Source: Oceanobacillus bengalensis (GTDB taxonomy: Bacteria > Bacillota > Bacilli > Bacillales > Amphibacillaceae). From it: a stretch of 64,000 nt of DNA. The notes under the pieces are model-generated. The model ran no database searches. It was given only the letters and a program-made list of their open reading frames with translations, and was not told where the DNA came from. How positions within the stretch are numbered: position 1 is the stretch's first letter; each line of letters starts with the position of its first letter. The stretch spans positions 62,001 to 126,000 of the forward strand of contig NZ_RBZO01000005.1 of the NCBI RefSeq assembly GCF_003628445.1, written 5' to 3'. Shown here piece by piece: positions 9,305 through 19,561 of the stretch. Made by a program: the position numbers and the translations under genes.

Positions 9305-10174
9305 TTAGGTAGTAGGAATTGAGCTTTCTTCTAACACTGTATCATTCTTTAAATAATCCTTTAATGCTTTCTCTAGGGTTGCTCTAACTTCCATTTCTCT
9401 CCCAAAAGATAAACCTGTTGTTACAACATTCTTTACTACTTCTGGACGTATACCTGTAATAATTATTTGACACCCCATCATTCTGATTCCATCCATCATT
9501 TTCATAAATTGTTGAATCTCTTCAAAATTCAGAGAAGAAATTCCCGATAAATCAATAATTAATGTTTGAATACGCTTTTCTTTTATAGCCAATAATACTT
9601 TCTCTTCAATCGTACTTATTCGTAAATCATCCATTGCTCCGATTAATGGGAGAATGCTTATAGAAGTGGATATAGGTATAATTGGTACGGATAAATTTTC
9701 TACTAATTTCGTTTGTGATTCTAACAATGCATCCTTATAACCGGAATAGCTTAAAAAGAATCCTTTAAAAAATTTATCAATTAGAACATTTATTTGTTTT
9801 AAAAGCGTAAATAAATCGTTGTTATACGGTTTATCATTTAATTTGTCATATTCCTCAATAAAATGAAGTAATGTTTTTCGAATGGCCTGTACCCACTCAA
9901 TTTTAAACTTCAATGTTAATTTATGCTCCGCCCAGGCAATACCCTCTTTTTTGCCGAAGACGATAACATCTTCTTCCTGCCCATTGATCGAATAAATTAT
10001 TAGCTTATGTGCGTTTTCAAGTAAATTAATATTTCCTAGTAACTTTATCTCTTCTATCTTTTCCCGGACAGTATCTGCTTCTTTTAGCAATTGCTCTTCA
10101 AAGATTGCACGATTATCCATTAAAAATTGTTTTACCCCACTATCCTTGTTATATACATAATCCAATTCTCCCAC
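9305..10174 (-). CDS. RsbR-like STAS-domain protein
   Basis: 289-residue protein with a C-terminal STAS domain at about residues 170-280. LIIDLSGISSLN places a serine where RsbR/RsbS proteins carry a phosphorylatable Ser/Thr after D-x, and GIRPEVVKNVVTTGL matches the RsbR-type second half. The N-terminal half has the size and helical look of RsbR non-haem globin domains. Family knowledge: such proteins build stressosomes that control sigma-B or other outputs. The start may be GTG 10174 or TTG 10165; AGGTG is better spaced for the latter. The gene is monocistronic, between terminators, and is an extra relative to the usual polC-rimP junction. The signal it senses is unknown. Confidence 0.8.
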   Translation of the reverse strand: MGELDYVYNKDSGVKQFLMDNRAIFEEQLLKEADTVREKIEEIKLLGNINLLENAHKLIIYSINGQEEDVIVFGKKEGIAWAEHKLTLKFKIEWVQAIRKTLLHFIEEYDKLNDKPYNNDLFTLLKQINVLIDKFFKGFFLSYSGYKDALLESQTKLVENLSVPIIPISTSISILPLIGAMDDLRISTIEEKVLLAIKEKRIQTLIIDLSGISSLNFEEIQQFMKMMDGIRMMGCQIIITGIRPEVVKNVVTTGLSFGREMEVRATLEKALKDYLKNDTVLEESSIPTT

Positions 10175-10220
10175 ACCTACTTTACAGAATTAATCCTCTT
10201 CATGATATGTTTGGAATATT

Positions 10221-10236
10221 TATATATTATACCATG
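10221..10236 (-). promoter_or_regulatory. Extended -10 promoter of the STAS gene
   Basis: TGGTATAAT on the minus strand (-10 at 10226-10231), about 50 bases upstream of the start. There is no good -35. It fits a sigma-A extended -10 element and does not match sigma-B. Confidence 0.45.
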
Positions 10237-10260
10237 TTTTAGAAATAAAATAATTAAAAA

Positions 10261-10288
10261 CAGAGCAAGCCCAAATGGACTTGCTCTG
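10261..10288 (-). terminator. Terminator downstream of polC
   Basis: Perfect 9-bp stem CAGAGCAAG/CTTGCTCTG with T-runs on both strands. On the minus strand it closes the polC transcript after a roughly 400-base 3' region. Confidence 0.8.
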
Positions 10289-10681
10289 TTTTAATTTAAA
10301 ACTCTTTTCATAGAAATTGTTGCTTTTTATAGTTTGTAATTGATATAAACTACTGCATAACTTAAAGGGATATGCTAAATCACGCCGTTCCGGAAACACA
10401 CTAATTGCTCTTTACTCAAGTACATCATGGTTTAGCACTATTATCATTGTTGATTGGAGTGGAGGGCAGTCGACTCCTGCGGGAAAAGTACGTGTCTGAA
10501 GACCCCGCAGGAAGTGATTTTCTTCCGAGGAGGGCTGAAGCCGTGCCCTAAGGTGCGCGTACTGCCCAGAACGGAAATCAACACAGCACTTACTGCGCAG
10601 TTTACATCCTATCTAACAAAAACAACAATTCTATTCGGTAGAACGAGTAAAGGTAATCCCATTCTAATTTGAAAACAGCAT
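10289..10681. other. polC-STAS intergenic region
   Basis: About 390 bases without a gene. It contains repeat element A (10449-10582). Near 10660-10690 it also holds a short sequence whose complement, TTTTAAATGCTGTTTTC, is shared with other gaps in this window. The open frame at 10454-10672 is created by the repeat and is not a gene. Confidence 0.6.
10449..10582 (+). repeat. Dispersed structured repeat, copy A
   Basis: 134-base element bounded by GTTGATT and AATCAAC. Nested inverted repeats lie inside: GGGCAGT/ACTGCCC, TCCTGCGGG/CCCGCAGGA and GGGC/GCCC. Elements of this appearance (CTCCTGCGGG ... GACCCCGCAGGA ... GAGGAGGCTGA ... CGGAAATCAAC) are abundant between genes in Bacillaceae. A related copy is at 60823-60939 and a more distant one at 60571-60690. 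It is G+C-richer than its surroundings and encodes no protein. Confidence 0.8.
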
Positions 10682-13600
10682 TTAAAATAAGGATAGTTGG
10701 TTTTTCTCTGCCATGCCTTCAAGACATCCCATATTATCCAAGTATTCTAATACGGTTTTAGAAATTTTACTGCGTTCTCGTAAATCTTCTTTCGATAGAA
10801 ATTCCCCTTCTTCACGGGCTTTCACGATATTTATTGCAGCGTTGGTTCCTAGTCCATCAATTGCATTAAATGGCGGAATTAAACTATTTCCATCGACAAT
10901 AAATTCTGAAGCACTTGACTTATAAAGGTCTACCTTACTGAAAGAAAATCCACGTTCACACATTTCTAGTGCTACCTCTAATACGGTTAACAGATTCTTT
11001 TCCTTAGGAGAAGCATCATTTCCTTTTACCGAAATCCCCTCCATACGCTTACGAATAGCAGCAGATCCTTTATTCATGGAATCTAAATCGAAGTCGTCAG
11101 CACGTACGGTAAAATATGCAGCATAAAAAAGGATTGGATGATGCACTTTGAAATATGCAATCCGAATAGCCATTAATACATATGCAGCTGCATGGGCTTT
11201 CGGGAACATATATTTTATTTTTTTACACGAATCAATATACCAATCTGGCACATTATGTTTTTTCATTTCGACAATCCATTCATCTTGTAGGCCTTTCCCT
11301 TTTCGGACAAACTCCATGATTTTAAAGGCAAGCGATGGTTCTAACCCTTTATGCATTAGATAAACCATAATATCATCACGACATCCGATTACATCAGATA
11401 GTTCGCAAATACCATCATTGATCAATTCCTGTGCATTCCCTAACCATACATCCGTACCATGAGATAACCCTGAGATAATTAATAACTCAGAGAATGTTGA
11501 AGGCTTTGTGTCTTCAAGCATTTGTCTAACAAATTTCGTACCAAATTCTGGCACTCCTAATGTACCTGTTTTGCAGTTTATTTGGTCTGCAGTAACACCG
11601 AGTGATTCTGGTCCAGAAAATATTTTCATTACCTCTGGGTCATCTGTTGGTATTGTCTTTGGCTCGATTCCACTTAAATCTTGTAACATCCGGATCACTG
11701 TGGGATCATCGTGTCCAAGAATATCAAGTTTTAATAGATTATCATGAATCGAATGGAAATCAAAGTGCGTTGTTCTCCATTCACTATTTCGATCATCGGC
11801 TGGAAATTGTATAGGTGTGAAATCAAAAATCTCCATATCACCAGGTACAACGATAATGCCGCCTGGATGCTGCCCTGTTGTCCGTTTCACACCTGTGCAG
11901 CCTTTCACTAGTCTATCAACTTCCGCATTTTTATAAACTAAATTATTGTCAGACGCAAAACCTTTAACATACCCATAAGCAGTTTTTTCAGCTACTGTAC
12001 CGATTGTTCCAGCGCGATACACATAATCAACACCAAATAGTTCCTTTGTGTAATTATGTGCTCGTGGTTGGTAGGCACCAGAGAAATTCAAATCGATATC
12101 TGGTACTTTATCTCCTTTAAATCCAAGGAACGTTTCAAATGGAATATCTTGTCCATCCTTCATTAAGGAAGCACCACAATTTGGGCAATCTTTGTCTGGT
12201 AGGTCAAATCCACTACCGACCGAACCGTCATTAATAAATTCGTTATAATGACATTCCTTACATGCATAATGTGGTGGGAGTGGATTTACTTCAGTAATTT
12301 CCGTCATCGTTGCTACGAGTGACGAACCAACAGAGCCCCGTGAGCCTACCAAGTACCCATCTTCCAATGATTTTTTCACCAATTTTTGAGAAATTAAATA
12401 GATAACAGCAAAACCATTACCAATGATACTATCTAATTCTTTTTCTAAACGATCACTAACTATTTTTGGCACTGGGTCACCATAAATACTTATTGCACGA
12501 TTATAAGATAGTTCCCTTATTTCTTCTTCAGCACCCTCAATGGTAGGTGTATACAAATCGTTCTTCACTGGTGAGAATTCCTCAATTGCATCCGCCAATT
12601 TATTTGTATTCGTTATTACGATTTCTCTGGCCTTTTCTTCCCCTAAAAAGCTAAAACACGCGAGCATTTCATTTGTTGTACGGAATGGTGTATCTGGTAG
12701 TGTTTGCCTATTCAAAGGGTTTCCAGCTTGTGATTTAATAAGAATTTGGCGGTATATCTTATCATGCTCCTCAAGATAATGTACATTTCCTGTTGCTACC
12801 ACGAGTTTATTAAGGCGTTCACCTAATTCAACGATTTTTGAAAGAATATCTAGTACTTGTGCTTCATTTTGTACAAGATCTTTTTCAATTAAATGAATAT
12901 AATTAGTTGGTGGCTGGACTTCGATGTAGTCATAGAATCCTGCTACTTTTTCAGCTTCTTCTTGTGATTTCTGCATCATTGTTTCAAAGACTTCCCCTTT
13001 ATCACAAGCGGTTCCTACCAATAATCCTTCACGATGCTTTTGTAATAGAGAACGAGGAATACGAGGTACACGATAAAAGTAGTCTATATGCGCAAATGAT
13101 ACTAGCTTATACAAGTTCTTTAGACCAATTTCAGTTTGTGCAAGTAACGTAACATGAAACGGTCTAGAGCGCTGATATGCGTTTCCTTCACCCATATGAT
13201 TATTAAGCTGATTATGATTTGTTATTTCTTTTTCGGGCAACCGCTGCACGAGCTTCCATAAAAGGTATCCCGTAGCTTCAGCATCATAGATTGCTCTGTG
13301 GTGCTGTGTTAATTCAATATCCAAATGTTTACATAATGTGTTTAATCGATGATTCTTCAATTCAGGCAGAAGAAATCTTGCAAGCTCTAGTGTATCAATG
13401 ACGGGGTTATTTGCTTCTTCATAATTGATTCGTTTTAAACCTTGATTTAAGAATCCCATATCAAAGCTTGCATTATGAGCTACTAACACACTGTCTTCCA
13501 TCCACTTATGAAAGTCCTTTAACACGTCTTCTATTTCAGGTGCATCACGGACCATGTCATCTGTTATTCCCGTTAACTCAATTGTTGTTTGTGATAAGGG

Positions 13601-14974
13601 ATGATGCGGATTGGCAAAAGCTTCGAATCGATCAATAACCTCTCCTTTATGAATCTTAACTGCAGCAAGTTCAATGATCGTATCATAAACCGCCGAAAGT
13701 CCAGTAGTCTCTACATCAAATACAACATACGTAGCATTTTCTAGCTCTAAATCACAAACGTTATATGCGATTGGAACACCATCATCAACTAAGTTTGCCT
13801 CTACGCCATATAAAACCTTAATATTATTCTTTTTACCTGCAGCATAAGCATCTGGAAAACCTTGAACACCAGCATGATCAGTAATCGCGACAGCTTTATG
13901 TCCCCATTTTGCTGCTTGTGTAACGAGAGCAGTAGGCGAAACAACTGCATCAATTTGGCTCATCGTTGTATGGGCGTGTAATTCAACCCGTTTTTCATCT
14001 TCTTTAGCTGTATCCATCCGAGTTTCAACTCTAACTTCAGCAATATCATTTGCCATCATTGCTAATTCATTGGAATACATATCCGTTTGTATGCTACCTC
14101 TTGCTTTAATCCACATTCCTTCTTTAACAGATTTAAATTTAGCAGCATCCTCATCGTTTTTCGAGAACATTTTAATCTGTAATGAATCAGAATAATCCGT
14201 CGCTTTAATTATGAGTAAACTTCTACCCGAACGAAGCTCCCGAATTTCCGCAGAGAAGATGTATCCCTGTACAACAACACGTCGCTCTTCCTCAAGAATT
14301 TCCTCCATTAGAATTGCTTCGTCTTTTATGTTATATCCAAGCATCAGTGGGCCACTTTCCTCGTGTACTGATTTTTCTTGATCTCGTTTTTCTTTTTCTT
14401 GTACGGTTTTCATGACAATAGCTCTATCTTCCTGTGCCTTGATTTCTTTAAATCGTTGAATATCAGCTATGTCTGTTTTCACTTCTATATCTAATACATA
14501 AGACAACATTCCAACTTTTTTACAATAGATTTTAAATTCTTCTTCTAATCTTTTTTTCAAAGCTTTAGATTCTGCTTCATTCCTTGCAGTCAACACAATC
14601 TTATTATTATTTACCTTAGGAACTTGATTTTGAACTAAATCCTTATATGCTGGTGATAGATTCGTTATAGAAGAAATAAAAATTTGCCAATAACCACTAA
14701 CAATATCATCCTCACAATTCTTATTGCCAGAATCAAGGGTTAAATCAATATTTGCAATAGGTTGGAAGCTTTCTCTGAGTTTTGAAAGAAATAATTGATA
14801 AACATTTGGCGGAAGTATATTTTGGTTGTATATTTTAAAATGCCACGTTTTCGTCTGCTTATATACCTCTATCTTTTCAATATAGCTTTCATGAAAATGG
14901 TTTGTCGTAAACTCATCTGGTAATTGAAGCTGTTTCAACAATAGAGCCATTTTCTCCTTTTTTGATATATCCAT
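10682..14974 (-). CDS. polC: DNA polymerase III alpha subunit, PolC type
   Basis: Main replicative polymerase of low-G+C Gram-positives, with built-in 3'-5' proofreading. 1430 residues, the family length. Domains in order: N-terminal and OB-fold region, a PHP domain starting [13 protein letters not shown] near residue 330, an inserted DEDDh exonuclease with FDVETTG near 420, a zinc site (CKECHYNEF near 903 and CPNCG near 928), the polymerase palm with the acidic PDIDLNFSG near 957, and the C-terminal fingers/HhH part. It has its own promoter and follows rseP; proS, which separates the two in B. subtilis, is absent. Confidence 0.98.
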   Translation of the reverse strand: MDISKKEKMALLLKQLQLPDEFTTNHFHESYIEKIEVYKQTKTWHFKIYNQNILPPNVYQLFLSKLRESFQPIANIDLTLDSGNKNCEDDIVSGYWQIFISSITNLSPAYKDLVQNQVPKVNNNKIVLTARNEAESKALKKRLEEEFKIYCKKVGMLSYVLDIEVKTDIADIQRFKEIKAQEDRAIVMKTVQEKEKRDQEKSVHEESGPLMLGYNIKDEAILMEEILEEERRVVVQGYIFSAEIRELRSGRSLLIIKATDYSDSLQIKMFSKNDEDAAKFKSVKEGMWIKARGSIQTDMYSNELAMMANDIAEVRVETRMDTAKEDEKRVELHAHTTMSQIDAVVSPTALVTQAAKWGHKAVAITDHAGVQGFPDAYAAGKKNNIKVLYGVEANLVDDGVPIAYNVCDLELENATYVVFDVETTGLSAVYDTIIELAAVKIHKGEVIDRFEAFANPHHPLSQTTIELTGITDDMVRDAPEIEDVLKDFHKWMEDSVLVAHNASFDMGFLNQGLKRINYEEANNPVIDTLELARFLLPELKNHRLNTLCKHLDIELTQHHRAIYDAEATGYLLWKLVQRLPEKEITNHNQLNNHMGEGNAYQRSRPFHVTLLAQTEIGLKNLYKLVSFAHIDYFYRVPRIPRSLLQKHREGLLVGTACDKGEVFETMMQKSQEEAEKVAGFYDYIEVQPPTNYIHLIEKDLVQNEAQVLDILSKIVELGERLNKLVVATGNVHYLEEHDKIYRQILIKSQAGNPLNRQTLPDTPFRTTNEMLACFSFLGEEKAREIVITNTNKLADAIEEFSPVKNDLYTPTIEGAEEEIRELSYNRAISIYGDPVPKIVSDRLEKELDSIIGNGFAVIYLISQKLVKKSLEDGYLVGSRGSVGSSLVATMTEITEVNPLPPHYACKECHYNEFINDGSVGSGFDLPDKDCPNCGASLMKDGQDIPFETFLGFKGDKVPDIDLNFSGAYQPRAHNYTKELFGVDYVYRAGTIGTVAEKTAYGYVKGFASDNNLVYKNAEVDRLVKGCTGVKRTTGQHPGGIIVVPGDMEIFDFTPIQFPADDRNSEWRTTHFDFHSIHDNLLKLDILGHDDPTVIRMLQDLSGIEPKTIPTDDPEVMKIFSGPESLGVTADQINCKTGTLGVPEFGTKFVRQMLEDTKPSTFSELLIISGLSHGTDVWLGNAQELINDGICELSDVIGCRDDIMVYLMHKGLEPSLAFKIMEFVRKGKGLQDEWIVEMKKHNVPDWYIDSCKKIKYMFPKAHAAAYVLMAIRIAYFKVHHPILFYAAYFTVRADDFDLDSMNKGSAAIRKRMEGISVKGNDASPKEKNLLTVLEVALEMCERGFSFSKVDLYKSSASEFIVDGNSLIPPFNAIDGLGTNAAINIVKAREEGEFLSKEDLRERSKISKTVLEYLDNMGCLEGMAEKNQLSLF

Positions 14975-15018
14975 TTTTCTCCCCCTAAAACGAACAGGTC
15001 TAAACTACTATTAATCTA

Positions 15019-15048
15019 ATTGTACGCCTTACCTATAAAACCTTTCAA
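15019..15048 (-). promoter_or_regulatory. Sigma-A promoter of polC
   Basis: TTGAAA and TACAAT are separated by 18 bases on the minus strand, about 45 bases upstream of the ATG at 14974. It is immediately after the rseP terminator. Confidence 0.65.
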
Positions 15049-15070
15049 CATAAAAATACTACCAAATAAT

Positions 15071-15107
15071 GAGAACCCCTGCCACCACTCAATGGGCAAG
15101 GGTTCTC
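15071..15107 (-). terminator. Terminator after rseP
   Basis: Long stem GAGAACCCTTGCC/GGCAGGGGTTCTC (13 pairs, one G-U) just after the rseP stop. The following tract is only moderately T-rich. Confidence 0.65.
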
Positions 15108-15118
15108 GCATTTATTTA

Positions 15119-16405
15119 TTACAAAAATAGACGTTGTATGTCATTCCATGTTACGACTAACATTAATAACATTAAAAGGGCAAATCCAACGAAGTGGAAT
15201 ATCCCTTCCTTTTCAGGTGGCACCGGTTTACCGCGAAGCTTCTCAAGTCCGACAAATAATAACCTTCCACCATCTAGAGCAGGTAACGGGACAAGATTTA
15301 TAATTCCCAAGTTAACACTCAACATCGCTGTCCACATAATTAAATTCATAAATCCAGATTGTACAACCTGGTCTGTTGCATCATAAATGCCAACTGGTCC
15401 TGACAGAACATCAATCGGTACCTGACCTGTAATTAGCATTCCAAGATTGGTCAGAACCAATTTCGTTACACTATAGGTTTGTTCAAATCCATACTGTAAC
15501 GTTCCAAGGACGGATTTTTCAAAACCAGCACGTACACCAATTTGGCCAATTGATATTTCTTCTCCTTTTTGATCGACAGCTTGAGCTTCAGTTGGAACAA
15601 CAGATAGTGTATGTTCTTGTCCATCTCTAAGCACTGTCATCGTTAATTCTTCATTGGGGTTTTCTCTTACAATAGTTGTAAATTCTTCCCAAGTAGAGAT
15701 AGAATTATCTTCTATTTTAATGACCTCATCATTTTCCATGAAACCAGCTTCTTCTGCAGGAGTATCTGAAATGATTTCACCCAATTTCGCTTCCTCTACA
15801 GGTATACCTTGGACCAATCCCAAAATCACAAAAAGAAGGATAGCTAATATAAAATTCATCAGCGGACCAGCAAATAATTGCATTGCACGTTGACCAGCTG
15901 TTTTTGATGCAAATTGTCGATCATATGGAGCAATCTGTGTTTCTTTTTCATCCATAATGAAGAATGCTTTACGATCCACCTCAAATGTTAGTCTTTCCTC
16001 ATCATTATCGAGTTCATAACCTTCAATGATTAGCTGATGATCAAGGTCTACTTTTTCTACTTCAATTACACGAGCATTTGGATGTTTTGACTTATTATTG
16101 ACGATAATTTTTTCTACTTTTCCATGATTATTGAATTCTAATCCGATGTGATGCCCAGGCTTTAACTCAATAATCTCTGGGTCTTCACCAGCAACTCGTA
16201 CATAACCACCAGCAGGGATCAAGCGAATGGTATAAAGTGTTTCATTTCTTGTAAATGAGACAATTTTTGGTCCAAAGCCAATCGCAAACTCTCGGACTAA
16301 CATTCCAGCTCGTTTAGCAAAAATCATATGTCCCCACTCATGCACAAACACAAGTAAGCCAAACATAAATATAAACGCAATAACTGTGGTCAACAATAGC
16401 ACCAT
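15119..16405 (-). CDS. rseP: Site-2 intramembrane metalloprotease RseP/RasP
   Basis: Membrane zinc protease that cleaves anti-sigma factors and remnant signal peptides. 428 residues. The HEWGH zinc motif lies in the first membrane segment, followed by FAIGFGPKI, a PDZ domain at about 200-280, and the C-terminal NLVPLPALDGGRL motif supplying the third zinc ligand. AAAAGG directly abuts ATG 16405; a TTG nine bases after that motif may be the actual start. It follows cdsA by 68 bases; dxr, usually in between, is missing. A terminator follows. Confidence 0.95.
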   Translation of the reverse strand: MVLLLTTVIAFIFMFGLLVFVHEWGHMIFAKRAGMLVREFAIGFGPKIVSFTRNETLYTIRLIPAGGYVRVAGEDPEIIELKPGHHIGLEFNNHGKVEKIIVNNKSKHPNARVIEVEKVDLDHQLIIEGYELDNDEERLTFEVDRKAFFIMDEKETQIAPYDRQFASKTAGQRAMQLFAGPLMNFILAILLFVILGLVQGIPVEEAKLGEIISDTPAEEAGFMENDEVIKIEDNSISTWEEFTTIVRENPNEELTMTVLRDGQEHTLSVVPTEAQAVDQKGEEISIGQIGVRAGFEKSVLGTLQYGFEQTYSVTKLVLTNLGMLITGQVPIDVLSGPVGIYDATDQVVQSGFMNLIMWTAMLSVNLGIINLVPLPALDGGRLLFVGLEKLRGKPVPPEKEGIFHFVGFALLMLLMLVVTWNDIQRLFL

Positions 16406-16473
16406 CCTTTTAGTTGGATTCCTAAACCCTACAACTAATGATTTCTATCAAATTTAATATACTTTAAATACCA

Positions 16474-17262
16474 TCAAACGAAGAAATGAATGATGTGTAA
16501 TAAAGGTAGAACAAAAAGCAAGCTATCAAAACGATCTAGTATCCCTCCATGGCCAGGAAGTATTTTTCCTGAGTCTTTCACACCGTAATTACGCTTTAGT
16601 GCTGATTCAACAAGGTCACCAACTTGTCCAAATATAGACGCTAAGATCGCAACCAGAATAACGATAATGAATGAATGTGAAAAAGGAGTGATAGTATGAA
16701 AAATACCTGCTACAATACACGCTAGTAAAATACCACCTAAAGCACCTTCAACAGTTTTATTCGGGCTTATTGTTGGCCATAACTTTCTCTTACCAAACTT
16801 CCTACCAACTAAATATGCCCCCGTATCTGTTGACCAAATGATTAAAAATGCAAAAAAGATATTTTTTAGTCCACTATCCCCAGTTCTGGTTTCAATTAAA
16901 TAAAAGAACCCTAATCCTATGTAAAAAGTTGCTAGAAGAACAAATCCAGCATGGTCAAATGTGAACTTATTTTTCACTAACACGGTATAAGCTAGTAAAA
17001 GGAGAATAAGGAAGGTAATTAATTCAAATTTTGGTATGTCCGAAATGATATTCCATGAATCTTGGTATAATATCAACCACAGTAAGAGGAGACCTAGAAG
17101 ACTCGGCATAAAGTAATTACCAATACTTCTCATTCGTATTAATTCTATTAGACCAATCGATGCGATTAAGTATATGAATAATGTAAAGGGCCATTCACCG
17201 ATTATAATTAAAGGTACAAAAATTAGGAGTGCAATTATCGCTGTAATTGTTCGCTGCTTCAT
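16474..17262 (-). CDS. cdsA: Phosphatidate cytidylyltransferase
   Basis: Integral membrane enzyme making CDP-diacylglycerol from CTP and phosphatidic acid, the branch point of phospholipid synthesis. The corrected product is 262 residues, starting MKQRTITAIIALLIFVPL; an upstream frame to 17331 overlaps uppS and lacks support, while ATG 17262 has GGGGG upstream. Multiple membrane helices are followed by the C-terminal signature KDSGKILPGHGGILDRFDSL. It is paired with uppS, 14 bases apart. Confidence 0.96.
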   Translation of the reverse strand: MKQRTITAIIALLIFVPLIIIGEWPFTLFIYLIASIGLIELIRMRSIGNYFMPSLLGLLLLWLILYQDSWNIISDIPKFELITFLILLLLAYTVLVKNKFTFDHAGFVLLATFYIGLGFFYLIETRTGDSGLKNIFFAFLIIWSTDTGAYLVGRKFGKRKLWPTISPNKTVEGALGGILLACIVAGIFHTITPFSHSFIIVILVAILASIFGQVGDLVESALKRNYGVKDSGKILPGHGGILDRFDSLLFVLPLLHIIHFFV

Positions 17263-17276
17263 TCTTTCATAACCCC

Positions 17277-18038
17277 CTACAATCCACCAAAGCGTCTTTT
17301 TCGTTGCTGAAATTCTTCTAATGCCTGCCACAATACCTTCTCATCAAAATCTGGCCATAGTGTATCAGTAAACCAAAATTCTGTATAAGCTGATTGCCAT
17401 AATAAGAAATTACTCAATCGTTGTTCACCACTTGTTCGTATTAATAAATCAGGATCTTTTTGTCCATTTGTATACAAATAATTGTTAAAAATGTTCTCAT
17501 CTAATGCATCTACAGATAGTTTCGAGCAATCCACATCATTCAAAATTTGCTTAATTGCTCTCATGATTTCATATCTACCACCATAGTTTAATGCAAAATT
17601 TAATAATAAACCATCGTTATCTTTCGTCTTATCAATGGCATACTGCACAGCCTCTTTCGTATGACCTGGCAATGCATCAAACTCACCTATCGTTTGAATC
17701 TTCACGTTGTTCTCCATTATTTCAGGTAAATAGATATGGAGGAACTCTTTTGGTAATTTCATTAAGAAGTCTATTTCCGACTTCGGTCGCTTCCAATTTT
17801 CCGTTGAGAAAGCATATAATGTTAGAATTTTTACATTAGCTTTTGCAGAGGCTCTTACTACTTTATTTACTGCATGTACCCCTTCTTTATGACCTGCAAC
17901 CCGTGGAAGTCCTCTTCTTTTTGCCCAGCGCCCATTTCCGTCCATAATAATTGCAACATGTTCTGGTACATGGTCAAGTTCAACATCTGTCTCTTCTTTT
18001 TGTTTATTATTTTTTATAAAAGGAAATTTCATCGACAT
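17277..18038 (-). CDS. uppS: Undecaprenyl diphosphate synthase
   Basis: Cis-prenyltransferase that makes the C55 carrier lipid for peptidoglycan and teichoic acid synthesis. 253 residues. IIMDGNGRWAKRRG places the catalytic Asp at 33; FSTENWKRP, NYGGRYEI and the C-terminal DLLIRTSGEQRLSNFL motif bind the isoprenyl diphosphates. AGGACAAA precedes the ATG. It is first in the uppS-cdsA-rseP run and is separated from frr by a terminator. Confidence 0.97.
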   Translation of the reverse strand: MSMKFPFIKNNKQKEETDVELDHVPEHVAIIMDGNGRWAKRRGLPRVAGHKEGVHAVNKVVRASAKANVKILTLYAFSTENWKRPKSEIDFLMKLPKEFLHIYLPEIMENNVKIQTIGEFDALPGHTKEAVQYAIDKTKDNDGLLLNFALNYGGRYEIMRAIKQILNDVDCSKLSVDALDENIFNNYLYTNGQKDPDLLIRTSGEQRLSNFLLWQSAYTEFWFTDTLWPDFDEKVLWQALEEFQQRKRRFGGL

Positions 18039-18197
18039 ATTTTGTCCTCCGAATATTATTGCGTAAATCCCTTCTTTTTAACTTATGATGGAGTTAAACA
18101 TTATATTACGCACTTATAATAACCCACTCATTAAAATAAAAGGGTGACACAATAATTCTTTCATTTAGCATGTGTATCATTTTGCGATGAATGGAAA

Positions 18198-18219
18198 AGC
18201 CCCCTTAGAGAAGAGGGCT
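18198..18219 (-). terminator. Terminator after frr
   Basis: Stem AGCCCTCTT/AAGGGGGCT (one G-U) with a short loop, followed by TTTTCC on the minus strand. Confidence 0.7.
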
Positions 18220-18278
18220 CTTTTACTTATTCTACACCTTTTTTGATGTTAAATAAAGGCTCAAGCACGAAACCTTGC

Positions 18279-18836
18279 TTATACTTCCATAATTTCACTT
18301 TCTTTATCTTTTGCAAGTTGATCGATTTTAGCAATATGATTATTTGTTTCTTTTTGAACGTCATCTTGCGCGTTTCTTAATTCATCTTCCGTTAATGCAG
18401 CCTTTTTTTCTTCTTTTTTAAGTTGATCATTCGCATCTCTTCGCACGTTACGTACTTGTACACGATACTCTTCCGCATACTTTCCAACAACTTTAACTAA
18501 ATCTTTTCTTCTTTCTTCTGTTAGTGGTGGAATACTTATACGGATAATATTCCCATCATTTGATGGTGATAAACCAAGGTCTGCTTTCTGGATTGCCTTT
18601 TCAATATCAGAAAGTGCCGTTTTATCATATGGAGTGATAATGAGTGATCTTGCTTCAGGTGCAGAGATATTAGCTAACTGATTAAGTGGTGTAGCTGCAC
18701 CATAATAATCAACATAAACACTATCAAGTAAACTAGGATTTGCACGTCCTGCACGGACTGTTGCAAGACTTTTTGAAAATGCTTGTACTGCTTGCTCCAT
18801 TTTTTGACGCATACTTTTCATAATCGCTTCAGACAT
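18279..18836 (-). CDS. frr: Ribosome recycling factor
   Basis: With EF-G it splits post-termination ribosomes. 185 residues, the standard length, as a three-helix bundle with a small beta domain. Signatures: [15 protein letters not shown] near residue 23, [12 protein letters not shown], and [16 protein letters not shown]. It starts 2 bases after the pyrH stop, indicating tight cotranscription and likely translational coupling with pyrH. Confidence 0.97.
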   Translation of the reverse strand: MSEAIMKSMRQKMEQAVQAFSKSLATVRAGRANPSLLDSVYVDYYGAATPLNQLANISAPEARSLIITPYDKTALSDIEKAIQKADLGLSPSNDGNIIRISIPPLTEERRKDLVKVVGKYAEEYRVQVRNVRRDANDQLKKEEKKAALTEDELRNAQDDVQKETNNHIAKIDQLAKDKESEIMEV

Positions 18837-18838
18837 GT

Positions 18839-19561
18839 TTATTTCCCCCTTATAGTTGTACCAATGGTTTCACCTTGAACAACTTTTTTAATATTTCCTT
18901 CTTCCGTAATAGAAAATACGATTAATGGTATATCATTATCCATACATAATGATGACGCGGTCGCATCCATTACACCAAGGCCTTCATTCAACATTTCCAT
19001 ATAGGTAAGTGAATCATATTTAGTAGCATTTTTATCAATTTTCGGATCAGCTGTATAGACTCCATCAACATTATTTTTAGCCATCAATATAACTTCTGCC
19101 TCAATTTCTGCAGCCCTAAGTGCAGCCGTCGTATCTGTTGAGAAATATGGATTTCCAGTACCAGCTGCAAAAATAACAACACGTTTCTTCTCTAGATGAC
19201 GTATGGCTTTTCTTCTTATGTACGGTTCAGCAACCTGTCTCATTTCGATGCTTGTTTGAACGCGAGATTCGATTCCAATGGTTTCTAGGCCATCTTGAAG
19301 CGCTAGTGAATTCATCACAGTAGCCAACATTCCCATATAATCTGCAGTAGCACGATCCATTCCCATCTCACTACCAACTTTTCCGCGCCAGATATTTCCA
19401 CCGCCAACAACGACAGCAACTTCTACACCTAGTTCTGCAACTTCCTTCACTTGGGATGCAATTGATTGAATAATTTTTGGCTCTATACCAAAGCCCTGCT
19501 GACCACTTAATGCTTCACCACTTAATTTTAACACAATTCTACGGTATCGTGCTGTTGTCAT
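18839..19561 (-). CDS. pyrH: UMP kinase
   Basis: Phosphorylates UMP to UDP; amino-acid-kinase fold. The corrected product is 240 residues, the same length as B. subtilis PyrH, beginning [18 protein letters not shown]. An in-frame extension to 19642 runs through a terminator-like hairpin and has no support; ATG 19561 has GGAGGTT at a normal distance. Motifs include [11 protein letters not shown] and [15 protein letters not shown]. The upstream 279-base spacer after tsf may carry regulation. Confidence 0.97.
   Translation of the reverse strand: MTTARYRRIVLKLSGEALSGQQGFGIEPKIIQSIASQVKEVAELGVEVAVVVGGGNIWRGKVGSEMGMDRATADYMGMLATVMNSLALQDGLETIGIESRVQTSIEMRQVAEPYIRRKAIRHLEKKRVVIFAAGTGNPYFSTDTTAALRAAEIEAEVILMAKNNVDGVYTADPKIDKNATKYDSLTYMEMLNEGLGVMDATASSLCMDNDIPLIVFSITEEGNIKKVVQGETIGTTIRGK

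Noticed and set aside
10454-10672. Open frame of 72 codons on the plus strand
   Set aside because: It is generated by repeat copy A and has no plausible RBS or conserved protein features.
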